The notes: generated by a model not told the origin, from the letters alone. A DNA stretch of 64,000 nucleotides from Brachybacterium sp. YJGR34 (GCF_003347015.1 NZ_PNFB01000019.1:1-64000), one strand, 5' to 3'; positions 52,723 through 60,448 are shown, counted from the first letter of the stretch. Program-made: numbers and translations.

Positions 52723-53414
52723 CGGGGCCCTCCCTCGGCGGTGGCGGGTGCGTCGTCGGCCCCGGGGGCCTCCGCCGACGCGGCGGGGAGCGGGGCCAGC
52801 TGGCCCTTCTCGACGAAGAACCGCGGGTTCTGCTCCCGGGAGGCGACCTTGACCGTGTGGTCGACGTCGCGACCGGCGATCATCCGCACCCGCCAGGAGG
52901 TGCCCTCGAGCTCGACCTGCGAGAGCGTGCCGTTGGGGATCGACGGCAGCGGGCGCTCGATGATGCCGGAGAGGACGAAGCGGATCAGCGTGCCGTGGGC
53001 GACGAGCAGCACCTTCTTCCCGGGGAAGCGCTCCTCGAGCGCCTCCAGGCCGTCATAGCCGCGATCGGCGACCGCCTGGTGGTCCTCACGCCCGGGGAAG
53101 GAGCGCTCCGGATAGCGCTCCTCCATCTCCTCGACGGGCTCTCCCTCGGCGACGCCCCAGTGGATCTCCACCAGGCGCTCCTCGGTGCCGCCGAAGGGGA
53201 TGCCGTGGTCCTCGGCGATGATCCGCGCGGTCTGCTCGGCCCGCTGCAGCGGCGAGGACAGGATCACGTCCCACTCGACGTCGGGCAGGCCGTCCAGGGC
53301 ATGGTGCGCCTGCTCGATCCCGGTGGCGTTCAGCGGGATGTCCGAGGAGCCCTGGAAGCGGTTCTGCAGGTTGTAGTCCGTCTGCCCATGGCGGACGAGG
53401 CCGAACAGGGTCAT
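52719..53414 (-). CDS. Histidine phosphatase (PGAM-like) family protein
   Basis: 231 residues. The catalytic LVRHGQTDYNLQNRFQG (RHG), the second Arg in SSPLQRAEQTARII and the downstream LVAHGTLIRFVL histidine are present, so it should be catalytically active. It is in the cobC/GpmB-type clade, acting on small phosphoesters. The C-terminal 45 residues are low-complexity. It forms an operon with the DUF4916 gene. Confidence 0.85.
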   Translation of the reverse strand: MTLFGLVRHGQTDYNLQNRFQGSSDIPLNATGIEQAHHALDGLPDVEWDVILSSPLQRAEQTARIIAEDHGIPFGGTEERLVEIHWGVAEGEPVEEMEERYPERSFPGREDHQAVADRGYDGLEALEERFPGKKVLLVAHGTLIRFVLSGIIERPLPSIPNGTLSQVELEGTSWRVRMIAGRDVDHTVKVASREQNPRFFVEKGQLAPLPAASAEAPGADDAPATAEGGPR

Positions 53415-53444
53415 GAAGCGTCTCCTCGGGTTGTGGTCCAGCGA

Positions 53445-53466
53445 TGCGCGAGGAGGGCTCGAGACC
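53445..53466. repeat. Imperfect copy of the tRNA-Leu 3' end (att-like)
   Basis: TGCGCGAG-G-AGGG at 53445-53457 matches tRNA-Leu 3' end (56930-56942, plus-strand reading) at 12 of 13 positions, then continues with a one-base shift (CTCGA, CC). It lies at the outer edge of the accessory stretch. Could be a decayed attachment site or chance, since GAGGAG runs are common here. Confidence 0.3.
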
Positions 53467-53537
53467 GTCCTCCGTGCTACCGGGACCAGGGTAGACGCTG
53501 GCGGGGCCGCAGTCCTACGCGTTCGCAGCAGGGGTGA

Positions 53538-53888
53538 TCAGGCCGCGGCGAGCAGTGCCGCGACGACCCCGGAGGCGAGCGCTCCGACGACCGCGACGAC
53601 GAGGTGGCTGACGCCGAGGGTGGTGCCGATGAGGGCGAGGACACGGGGCCGGTCGCGGAGCAGCAGCCCGATGATGCCGAGGACGGCCGCGATGATGGCG
53701 AGGAGCACCTGTGGACCCGTGATCAGGAGCGGAACCACTCGGTACGACATGCCGGCCTGGTCGAGGAGGAGCGGAAGCGCGGGCGCGAGCGCGTGGGCGG
53801 CGATGCTCGCCAGGAGCAGCAGGATCGCGACGGCGAGCGAGGCGATGCCGGCGGGGTTCCCGCGGCGAGGTGTCGAGGTGTCGGTCAT
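53538..53888 (-). CDS. Small membrane protein (DUF4190-like)
   Basis: 116 residues with three hydrophobic helices (about 12-38, 50-78, 85-112) and little else. ATG 53888 is 6 nt after minus-strand TAGGGT (53895-53900), a leaderless start. The pattern of a Gly/Ala-rich second helix with RDRPRVLALIGTTLGV resembles DUF4190-type proteins. Unknown function. Confidence 0.55.
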   Translation of the reverse strand: MTDTSTPRRGNPAGIASLAVAILLLLASIAAHALAPALPLLLDQAGMSYRVVPLLITGPQVLLAIIAAVLGIIGLLLRDRPRVLALIGTTLGVSHLVVAVVGALASGVVAALLAAA

Positions 53889-53974
53889 GGACCGACCCTA
53901 GCCGCGCAGGCATCGCCGATACACGCTGGACGACCGCATCGGAACGGGAACGTCCGGTCTCGTCGCGGAGACGG

Positions 53975-54571
53975 CTAGGCGGCACACTCCGCCGTGAGGC
54001 CCGAGACGCGGATGCCGTCGGAGGCCGTCTCCTCGGTGCCGGACTCGAAGGTGAACAGCAGCGACACGGTCTTCTCCCCGGTGCTCGTCGCCGTGTACAG
54101 AGCCTCCACGCTGCCGGTGCCCGGGGCATCGGCGGTGTCGAGATGACTTCCCGGCACCACCTCGCCGTCGACCAGGAGGTCGAAGGTCATCGACCTCGGT
54201 CCCTCCTCGAACAGCTCGTAGTCGAAGGTGAAGAGGTACTCGAAGCCGGCCTGGAAGGAGATCGGAGGGCTCGTCACCTCGACCGTGATGGCGCCGTCGT
54301 ACGCCTGGTTCGGATCCCGGGTGACGATGTAGCCCCCGTTGGTGAACTGCCAACTGCCTGAGGTTCCCGAGAGGATGTTCCCTGGCGTGGTCTGCGGACT
54401 CCACCCGTTCCCGCTGCTGGGCGGGGGAAAGCTCATCTCGCAGGCGACCGAGGCGGCGAGGGCGGGAGCGGCGGTCGCCACGACAGCCATCGGTGCGGTC
54501 CAGGCGGCGGTCGTCAGCAGGGCGCGTCGCAACGTTGTCCCTGCCCGCGCGGACCGTGTGGGCTCGTCCAT
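53975..54571 (-). CDS. Secreted protein, hypothetical
   Basis: 198 residues. N-terminus has Arg-Arg followed by a hydrophobic segment (RRALLTTAAWTAPMAVV) ending in ALA, so a secretory, possibly Tat, signal with cleavage near residue 40. Mature part is a predicted beta-sandwich (GYIVTRDPNQAYDGAITVEVT, EYLFTFDYELFEEG, SVEALYTATSTGEKTVSLLFTF) with two cysteines (one near the start, one near the end, CEMSF and ECAA). Similar domains occur in surface-exposed actinobacterial proteins. No motif for adhesion or catalysis. Confidence 0.6.
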   Translation of the reverse strand: MDEPTRSARAGTTLRRALLTTAAWTAPMAVVATAAPALAASVACEMSFPPPSSGNGWSPQTTPGNILSGTSGSWQFTNGGYIVTRDPNQAYDGAITVEVTSPPISFQAGFEYLFTFDYELFEEGPRSMTFDLLVDGEVVPGSHLDTADAPGTGSVEALYTATSTGEKTVSLLFTFESGTEETASDGIRVSGLTAECAA

Positions 54572-54602
54572 GGGAACCCTCCCTCATTGCCGTTCCTCAC
54601 CC

Positions 54603-54791
54603 TCAGAATACCGCGGTGAACGCAATGTCTCGTGACACAAACCTAAAGCGGAGTCCGTCAGGGCTCCAGGGCATGCGTCGCGCTCCCGCCTCGTACCGGG
54701 TGGCCGCACCTCGCGTCGCAACCTGTCCGTCGATCTCGGGTCTGCGGGGGCGCGGGAGTGCGCCGAGCCCGACCTGCGGTGCCTCGTTCAC
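54603..54791 (-). pseudogene. Relic resembling the N-terminus of the 56802 gene
   Basis: From GTG 54791 the reading frame begins VNEAPQVGLGALPRPRRPE and can be aligned with MYDARQLELGALPPPDHRP of the gene at 56311-56802; about 60 bp of DNA align at roughly 70% identity, including the exact 17-mer GCTCGGCGCACTCCCGC. After about 20 residues the resemblance ends and the frame becomes low-complexity until a stop at 54603. It looks like a decayed duplicate. No other gene is visible in 54572-55029. Confidence 0.35.
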
Positions 54792-55029
54792 GGTGCCACG
54801 TCCGGGGGAAGGCTTGATGGGAAGGCCTCGGGCCTTGATCTGATCGATCCATGCCCGCCGTGGCCCAGCGACCCGTCCCGATGCCGAGTACCTGCTGTTC
54901 AGAGAAGAAAGCCGTCGTGTGAGAGAGGGGCCTCGGAACCGGCCCTCGTACCGCGACGTCCGGTGGCGATGGCAGGGCATGCACCCCATGTACCATCATC
55001 GATTCGGACCGCACGGGCGAGGAGGGTGG

Positions 55030-55242
55030 ATGGATTGGAAGAAACTCTTTCTGGGAATAGTCGGGATCCTGGTGTCAGTGATTATCGTCTGGTTCGGGAT
55101 CGCCTGGGCCACCTCCGGCGTCTCTCTGTCGCAGAGCGTCCTGCTCGGTGGAATTGTGGCGGTGCTGGGGATCATCCGGCTCGCGGATGCTGCACGGCAG
55201 TTCTTCGCCGCCACGGACACCCGAGAAGTCAGCAATCGTTGA
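55030..55242 (+). CDS. Small membrane protein, hypothetical
   Basis: 70 residues starting MDWKKLFLG, with GAGGAGG 4 nt before the ATG and a candidate -10 TACCAT at 54991-54996. Two hydrophobic helices (about 5-25 and 30-47) are followed by a charged tail (DAARQFFAATDTREVSNR). Third-position GC is lower than in the main genome. No homologue is recognised. Confidence 0.5.
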   Translation: MDWKKLFLGIVGILVSVIIVWFGIAWATSGVSLSQSVLLGGIVAVLGIIRLADAARQFFAATDTREVSNR

Positions 55243-55426
55243 TCCGCCGGGCACGACATCAATCGACGATGACATGACGTCGCCCTCCTCCTGGCTTCAC
55301 GATCGAGGCGAGGTCCATCGCTCGTCACGGCGGGTTCAAGGCACTCCAGGCGATGCTTGCATTCCGTCAGGTAGTCGATGACCTGCAGGGCTCGCTCCAG
55401 AGCGCCCCACATGTAAGGTGGCCAGG

Positions 55427-55597
55427 GTGACGCTGAGAAACGTGGTCTCTGTGCTCGTGATGACGGCTGTCATCGGAATGGTCATTCAGTACTCCGCGGA
55501 CGGGCACCTCGTCGGATGGTGGAATCTCGCACCTTTGCCTTTCGCGGTAGTAGGCGAGTACGTGCGAACCGCACACCGGCCCCGAAAGGGTTGCTGA
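55427..55597 (+). CDS. Leaderless 56-residue membrane peptide
   Basis: GTG 55427 lies 7 nt after TAAGGT (55414-55419) and opens a 56-codon frame below the usual size limit of gene finders. It begins MTLRNVVSVLVMTAVIGMVI, one hydrophobic helix, followed by an aromatic patch (HLVGWWNLAPLPFAVVGEY) and a basic end (RPRKGC). The promoter-start arrangement matches other leaderless genes here, so I consider it real; the function is unknown. Confidence 0.45.
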   Translation: MTLRNVVSVLVMTAVIGMVIQYSADGHLVGWWNLAPLPFAVVGEYVRTAHRPRKGC

Positions 55598-55832
55598 GAG
55601 TACCTGGTGGATGACGAAGGAGTGCCCGCCCTCCCTGGTCTCCTGGCTGAGATGCGGGCGCTCAGTCATTGTTTCCACGGAGTCGCTCAGCACGGGCGCG
55701 CTCCGGCTCGGCCGTGCTGGGCGCGGAGCTCATCACGCTTCGTCACCGCGAACGGTGGTCATTCCTTCCGTCCCGAGCTCCGTCGTGGCCGGAGGAGCTG
55801 AATCCAGCTTTCCCCCACGCTGAGAACCTCGG
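55598..55832. other. Region without confident gene
   Basis: Small frames are present on both strands but none has a convincing start, promoter or codon bias. The composition is less GC-rich than in the core genome. Together with 55243-55426 and 56016-56310 it makes up the bulk of the gene-poor part of the accessory stretch. Confidence 0.4.
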
Positions 55833-56015
55833 TCAGGATCGTGAGCCCCCATGGAATGTCAGAGCGGCGCAGGCGATGAGTACAAGCACGAGGACGGCTG
55901 CAAGTGCTGTGGGGCCGCCCTCGAATCCGCCGCGGACCGCGTCCAGGAGCCAGCTGAATACGACGCCAGTGCTGGCGGAGATGAGCAGGAATCGCACAGT
56001 GTTCCGTGATCCCAT
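55833..56015 (-). CDS. Small two-helix membrane protein
   Basis: 60 residues: RFLLISASTGVVFSWLLDAV (helix 1), a short Gly-rich turn, and ALAAVLVLVLIACAALTFHGG (helix 2). No clear ribosome site or -10 hexamer close to the ATG at 56015. Plausible as an integral membrane peptide because of its regular two-helix pattern. Confidence 0.4.
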   Translation of the reverse strand: MGSRNTVRFLLISASTGVVFSWLLDAVRGGFEGGPTALAAVLVLVLIACAALTFHGGSRS

Positions 56016-56310
56016 GTCAGAGAACGTTGCTCGTGAGTTCGTCGTGTCTTGCCGGTCCGGCGAGTCTACGGAATAGGGTTCGACGCTCCAAGGCGGTCTC
56101 CTGCGAGGGGGTTTCAGATGGGATCCACGCTGTCATTGTCGCAGTTTCTTGTCGGGTGTCAAAAATCGCGAGCTATCGAGAGACACGTCCAGCTCTGTCG
56201 AGGTGAAGGCGCCCGCAGGAGGTCCACCCACTCACCGTGGGGAGCACGGGCGCGTGGTCACTCCCGGCCGTCGTAGCCGCTCGTCTACCAGGGCGCTGCC
56301 GGCACACCTC

Positions 56311-56802
56311 TTAGCTCACCACCGGGTTCGCCTCGCGCCACGCCCGCATCCACACCTCGTCGTACCGACGTGACCCGGGTCGTGATCGTGCAGCGTGGAG
56401 GTCGATGTGCTCCAGCAGCCACGCGAGCACGTACTCGTCGAGCTCGCCCCAGCGGTCGATCCACTCCGTCGAGACGACGACGAGCTCGCTCTCGCCGGCC
56501 GTGAGCCGCACCGAATGCAAAGGCAGAGTCTCGTCGATGTCCGAGTGCGTCACCGTCACTGTCGGGCCGATGAGTGTGAGCTGGTAGTGGATCGTCACGT
56601 CCTGGATCGTCTGCACCGCCTTCTGGTGGGCGAAATGCTGCTCGACGTCGCTCCCGCCCGCTCCGTCCGTGCCGGGTCCTGGGAGGTCTGACCGAGCAGG
56701 TCCCACGACACGGGGTTGAACCGGTGTCGGTCGAGCACCACGTGCCGGCCTGTGGTCTGGGGGCGGGAGTGCGCCGAGCTCGAGCTGTCGTGCGTCGTAC
56801 AT
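56311..56802 (-). pseudogene. Hypothetical gene with two compensating frameshifts
   Basis: The continuous frame from ATG 56802 gives 163 residues: MYDARQLELGALPPP at the start and a coherent C-terminal half (IHYQLTLIGPTVTVTHSDID, AGESELVVVSTEWIDRWGEL, WLLEHIDLHAARSRPG). Between about 56760 and 56650 this frame is low-complexity with A/T-ending codons, while the +1 frame reads TTGRHVVLDRHRFNPVSWDL with nearly all codons ending in G or C. So a one-base insertion near CCCCCAGACC and a one-base loss about 100 nt later are indicated. Homopolymer errors in the assembly are an alternative. The family is unknown to me. Confidence 0.5.
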
Positions 56803-56929
56803 GGCGCCCAGCCTGGGGGAGGGGTCTGACGAACGGACCCTTGGGGTCGATGTCTTCATTTCGTGTTCGGATCAACTCCGACGCCCGCTCCGTCGCTTCG
56901 TCATTGCAGGTCAGGAGCTAAAGCCTGCG

Positions 56930-57011
56930 TGCGCGAGAAGGGACTCGAACCCTCACGCCCTCGGGCACTGGAACCTAAATCCAGCGCGTCTGCCAGTTCC
57001 GCCACTCGCGC
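56930..57011 (-). tRNA. tRNA-Leu(TAG)
   Basis: Minus-strand sequence starts GCGCGAGTGGCGGAA and ends with the matching CTCGCGC plus discriminator A. The anticodon loop TTTAGGT (plus-strand 56973-56979) gives anticodon TAG (CUA codons). A long variable arm as usual for leucine. CCA is not encoded. Its 3' end faces the accessory stretch. Confidence 0.93.
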
Positions 57012-57019
57012 GCCCGCCC

Positions 57020-57054
57020 AGCCTAACGGCCCGCGGGTCGTGCTCCGGTAGGCT
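57020..57054. promoter_or_regulatory. Divergent -10 elements of tRNA-Leu and the SDR gene
   Basis: Minus-strand TAGGCT (57020-57025) lies 8 nt upstream of the tRNA 5' end. Plus-strand TAGGCT (57049-57054) gives the SDR gene a leader of about 100 nt with AGGAG before its ATG. The two hexamers are mirror images 23 bp apart. Confidence 0.5.
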
Positions 57055-57155
57055 CGTGTCCCTGGTGGCGCGCCGCTCCGGCCCGGATCCCGACCCGTGC
57101 GGCTGCGACGCCCCTCGACCACGTCACGAGACCCCCGAGTTCACAGGAGTTCCCC

Positions 57156-57911
57156 ATGAGCGCCCTCGCAGGCAAGACCGCCGTCGTCACCGGATCCTCG
57201 CGTGGAGTCGGTGCCGCCACCGCGACGCTGCTCGCCGAGCAGGGCGCGAACGTCGTCATCAACTACCGCCAGAAGGCGCCGCGCGCGAACAAGGTCGTCG
57301 CGGAGATCGAGGCGGCCGGTGGTCAGGCGATCGCCGTCGGCGCGGACATCACCGAGGCCGAGGGCATCGCCTCCCTGCTCCAGGCCGCAGTGGACACCTA
57401 CGGCGGTCTGGACCTGCTGGTCCTCAACGCCTCCGGGGGCATGGAGACGAACCTCGGCGAGGACTACGCGATGCGGCTGAACCGTGACGCGCAGGTCGCC
57501 GCGCTCGAGGCCGGCCTGGAGCGCCTCGCGCCCGGCGGCCGCGTGGTCTTCGTGACCAGCCACCAGGCGCACTTCATCGACGAGGTCGAGACCATGCCCG
57601 AGTACGAGCAGGTCGCTCGCTCCAAGCGCGCCGGCGAGACCGCGCTGACCGCCCGGATCGACGAGATGAGCGCCAAGGGCGTCTCCTTCGTGGTGGTCTC
57701 CGGCGACATGATCGAGGGCACGGTCACCGCCACCCTCCTGAACCGTGCACGTCCCGGTGCGCTCGAGGAGCGGCGCGAGGCCGCCGGCAAGCTCTACTCG
57801 GTCGAGGAGTTCGCCGCCGAGGTCGCCGCGATGGCGACGGCCGACGTCGAGACCGGACACATCGAGCTCGTCGGCGGGGCCGAGGACTTCCTCGCCCGCA
57901 CCCGCGGCTGA
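57156..57911 (+). CDS. SDR-family oxidoreductase, atypical catalytic site
   Basis: 251 residues. The Rossmann motif GSSRGVGAA (about 13-21), LVLNASGGM in place of NNAG, and VVFVTSHQAHF are recognised. The YxxxK pair of classical SDRs is not present: the lysine occurs in ARSKRAGE, but the position four residues before it is Val; the nearest Tyr is seven residues before the Lys (EYEQVARSK). Related actinobacterial SDRs share this sequence, so it is a subfamily feature. Substrate unknown. AGGAG precedes the ATG. Confidence 0.75.
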   Translation: MSALAGKTAVVTGSSRGVGAATATLLAEQGANVVINYRQKAPRANKVVAEIEAAGGQAIAVGADITEAEGIASLLQAAVDTYGGLDLLVLNASGGMETNLGEDYAMRLNRDAQVAALEAGLERLAPGGRVVFVTSHQAHFIDEVETMPEYEQVARSKRAGETALTARIDEMSAKGVSFVVVSGDMIEGTVTATLLNRARPGALEERREAAGKLYSVEEFAAEVAAMATADVETGHIELVGGAEDFLARTRG

Positions 57912-58054
57912 GTCCCGCGCCGGCGGGGCCGCCTGCCGACAGGCCGGGCACGGATCCGGCGTCGGGGCGCCCCGTGTTCGACGGGGATTCCGTCACAGCG
58001 ACCCGACCGCGATAGCATCGGATCGATCGAGACCAGAGAACACCGGAGGCAGTG

Positions 58055-58402
58055 GTGGCCACGAAGAAGAGCCTGGATGACATGCGCGATGAGGCCTATC
58101 GCCGGCAGGACAACCTCGCGTCCGACATCGACGAGCTGGTCGATCGCGTGAACCCGAAGAACGCCGCGCGGCGGTGGAAGAACGAGGTGCTCGGCTCGGT
58201 GAAGGGTTTTTCCGACGCCGGTGACGGGAAGACCTCTGCGACGCTCCCGGCGATCGCAGGCGGCGTCATCGGCGTGGTCCTCCTCGGAGCGGGGGTCGCC
58301 GCGGCGATCGTCCTGTCCGGCGGGGACGAGGACTCCGAGAAGAAGACCGAGGCCCGGAAGGCCCGCGCGGCGAAGGAACGAGCCCGGGCCGCGAAGTCCT
58401 GA
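58055..58402 (+). CDS. DUF3618-type membrane protein
   Basis: 115 residues from GTG 58055 with GGAGG 5 nt upstream; GTG 58052 is too close. The N-terminal half is a charged helix with DNLASDIDELVDRVNPKNAARRWKNE, the DUF3618 signature, followed by one membrane helix (about 65-88, AIAGGVIGVVLLGAGVAAAIV) and an Ala/Lys/Arg-rich C-terminal tail. A -10 TAGCAT lies near 58013. Function unknown; similar proteins often lie next to phage-shock or DUF1269-type genes. Confidence 0.6.
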   Translation: MATKKSLDDMRDEAYRRQDNLASDIDELVDRVNPKNAARRWKNEVLGSVKGFSDAGDGKTSATLPAIAGGVIGVVLLGAGVAAAIVLSGGDEDSEKKTEARKARAAKERARAAKS

Positions 58403-58440
58403 GCCTCCCCGGGGCACATCGCTCCCCGGACCGCGACCTG

Positions 58441-58547
58441 GAAAGGTGCGGGCCCGCACCACATCCGCCCCGATCAAGGGTAGGGACCGGCCCGGGTGGG
58501 CGCCCTCCCCCTCCCCGCCCGGATCATGGTTCGGGACCGCACCTTTC
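58441..58547. repeat. 107-bp element with terminal inverted repeats
   Basis: The ends GAAAGGTGCGG (58441-58451) and CCGCACCTTTC (58537-58547) are perfect inverted repeats, extendable to 15 of 16 bp (GAAAGGTGCGGgCCCG). Inside, GGTGCGGGCCCGCACC (58445-58460) is a perfect 16-bp palindrome and two 18-bp direct repeats (58472-58489 and 58522-58539) agree at 15 of 18 positions. It lies in the gap between convergent DUF3618 and YchJ genes. A mobile or repeated palindromic element or a complex terminator are possible. Confidence 0.45.
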
Positions 58548-58609
58548 TGCGTGCTCGCTGCGGATGTGCGCTGGGCCGCGGCGAGTGATCGCGAGTGTCC
58601 GCGGATCGC

Positions 58610-59026
58610 TCAGAGGTCCCCGTCGACGTAGAGCCAGTGCCCGTCCTCGCGGACGAAGCGCGAGATCTCGTGCTGCTCCTGCCGGCCCCGCGGGCCCTTG
58701 GAGATCGCCCGGAACTCGACGGTGCCGTCGGCGTCGAACGGGCCGCCCGCCCTCGTCCCCAGGATGTCCAGACGCAGCCAGCGCACCTCGTCGGCCAGCG
58801 ACGCGGCCAGCTCCCCGCGCTCCGGCCGGGTGTCCGGGTGCCAGCTGCGCAGCAGATGCTCGAGGTCGCCGAGGGCGAAGGCCGTGTAGCGCGAGCGCAT
58901 CAGCGCCTGCGCGGTGGCGGCCCGGCGGTCGCCGCGCAGCACCGGCCCGCAGCAGGCGCCGAGGGTGTCGCCGCTGCCGCAGGGGCAGCGGCCATGATCA
59001 GAGGGGAACGGCGATTCCGGGTCCAT
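58610..59026 (-). CDS. YchJ-type SEC-C protein (UPF0225)
   Basis: 138 residues. The N-terminal SEC-C zinc motif is CPCGSG-x5-CCG (about 14-26), followed by the YchJ domain (AQALMRSRYTAFALGDLEHLLRSWHPDTRP, FRAISKGPRGRQEQHEISRFVRE, HWLYVDGDL). ATG 59026 is 6 nt after the minus-strand hexamer CATACT (59033-59038), probably leaderless. The role of YchJ is unknown. Confidence 0.85.
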   Translation of the reverse strand: MDPESPFPSDHGRCPCGSGDTLGACCGPVLRGDRRAATAQALMRSRYTAFALGDLEHLLRSWHPDTRPERGELAASLADEVRWLRLDILGTRAGGPFDADGTVEFRAISKGPRGRQEQHEISRFVREDGHWLYVDGDL

Positions 59027-59200
59027 GCATCGAGTATGACGACTGTGCAGAGGGCAGCATCGCGGCATGCAGGAGACCGGCGACCTGTCCGGTCCCACGG
59101 CATCGACGCCCGGGCCCGCGGACTGCACGCTGCGGCGCTGGGCCCCGCAGCACGGGCCCGTTCCGCCGGCACCGACCGATGCCGGCGGCGAGGCTCGAGG

Positions 59201-60097
59201 TCAGCGGCGGGACCAGCCGGGGGTGGACGGGCCCACCGTGGGCCGCCAGCCGGTCTCGTTCATGAACCGCACCGAGGAGACGCGCAGCGAGCGGCGCTGG
59301 ACCTCGAGGCGGGTGCCGACGATCGCCTGCGTGATCTCGGGGTAGAACTTCGCGCTGTGGCGCGCACCGGCCTCGGTGGCGAGGTCCTTCGCCCAGCGGC
59401 TGCGGGTGATCGGCTCGCCGCCGACGTTGTAGAAGCCGCTGCCCGCCCGCAGCGCCGCCACGAAGGCGCGCCCGGCATCCGAGTGGTGCAGCAGGGTCAC
59501 GTAGCTCTCCGGCTTGCCCAGCAGGATCGGGTCGCCCTCGCGGACCGCCTTGAGGGCATGGGTGGTCTGCGGGTCGCGGCCGAACAGCTGGCCCAGACGC
59601 AGGATCACCGCGCTGCGGCCCGCGGTCGCGAAGTCCACCGCGGCGCGCATCTCCTTGACGCGGGGGCGGAAGGCCTGATTGCGCACGCTCAGCGGCTGGT
59701 CCTCGGTGATCCAGTCCGCGCCGTTGTCCGGGTACAGGTACACCGACGACTCCTGGATCAGGCGGTGAACACCCGCCTCGGCAGCGGCCTTCGCGATGGC
59801 CACGGAGGCCTCCGCATGGAGCCGATCGTCCTCGCGCCACGCCAGGGGGCGCATCCCGGCGCCGCCCACCGGCACGTGGGCGAGCGTGTTCAGGACGACC
59901 TCGTGCCCGCGGAAAGCGCGGGTCAGATCGTCAGTGGAGAAGACGTCGGCCACGATCGCGGAGGCGCCGCGCCCCTCGACGATCGGGATGCCGGAGTCGC
60001 GGCGCGTGATGCCGGTGACCTCGTGCCCGGCAGAGACCAGCGCCTGGACGGCTTCCTGGCCGAGCACACCTGTGGCACCGGTGACCGCGATCCTCAC
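59201..60097 (-). CDS. NAD-dependent epimerase/dehydratase family protein (extended SDR-like)
   Basis: 298 residues. The nucleotide motif TGATGVLGQEAVQAL (about 5-19), a Tyr/Lys-like region around ESSVYLYPDNGADWI, and C-terminal substrate-binding helices identify an NAD(P)-binding extended SDR. The classical YxxxK is not clear, so this may be an NmrA-like or reductase relative. TAGACT at 60161-60166 on the minus strand is a candidate -10. Substrate unknown. Confidence 0.75.
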   Translation of the reverse strand: MRIAVTGATGVLGQEAVQALVSAGHEVTGITRRDSGIPIVEGRGASAIVADVFSTDDLTRAFRGHEVVLNTLAHVPVGGAGMRPLAWREDDRLHAEASVAIAKAAAEAGVHRLIQESSVYLYPDNGADWITEDQPLSVRNQAFRPRVKEMRAAVDFATAGRSAVILRLGQLFGRDPQTTHALKAVREGDPILLGKPESYVTLLHHSDAGRAFVAALRAGSGFYNVGGEPITRSRWAKDLATEAGARHSAKFYPEITQAIVGTRLEVQRRSLRVSSVRFMNETGWRPTVGPSTPGWSRR

Positions 60098-60292
60098 CCT
60101 GACCTCCTCTGCCGAGCAGCCTGGGGAGACTCTCGTGCGCCGACGTTCCTGGGAGATCCGAGTCTAGAGGATCGCCGGTGCCCGCCGCGGCGGCTTCCGT
60201 CCCGGCCGACGGGCGGAAACGCCTCGGGGGAAGGGTGCGGGACTCGCGGGGACGCCGCCGCTGTTCGCTCGCTCACAGAGAGCCCTCTCGGC

Positions 60293-60321
60293 TTGGACGC
60301 GCGGCCGGATGGGGGTAAAGT
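60293..60321 (+). promoter_or_regulatory. Sigma-A promoter of tRNA-Lys
   Basis: TTGGAC (60293-60298) and TAAAGT (60316-60321) with exactly 17 bp between them, about 12 nt upstream of the mature tRNA. Confidence 0.7.
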
Positions 60322-60333
60322 TCTTTCCTGTTC

Positions 60334-60407
60334 GCGCCATTAGCTCAGTTGGTTAGAGCAGCTGACTCTTAATCAGCGGGTCCGGGGTTCGAGTCCCTGA
60401 TGGCGCA
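60334..60407 (+). tRNA. tRNA-Lys(CTT)
   Basis: GCGCCAT (60334-60340) pairs with ATGGCGC (60400-60406); D-arm, anticodon loop CTCTTAA with anticodon CTT (60368-60370) and T-arm GGTTCGAGTCC are standard. CCA is not encoded. Followed by a terminator hairpin. Confidence 0.95.
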
Positions 60408-60417
60408 CCGGTGAGAT

Positions 60418-60448
60418 AAGCCCCCGTCGCAGTCGCGGCGGGGGCTTT
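60418..60448 (+). terminator. Terminator of tRNA-Lys
   Basis: AAGCCCCCGTCGC (60418-60430) pairs with GCGGCGGGGGCTT (60435-60447), one G-T mismatch, followed by TTTCT, the nearest to a classical intrinsic terminator in the window. Confidence 0.8.

Noticed and set aside
55607-55801. Plus-strand frame VDDEGVPALPGLL... as a small gene
   Set aside because: Only the first part looks protein-like, there is no -10 hexamer at the right distance or ribosome site, and the remainder is Arg/Ser-rich.
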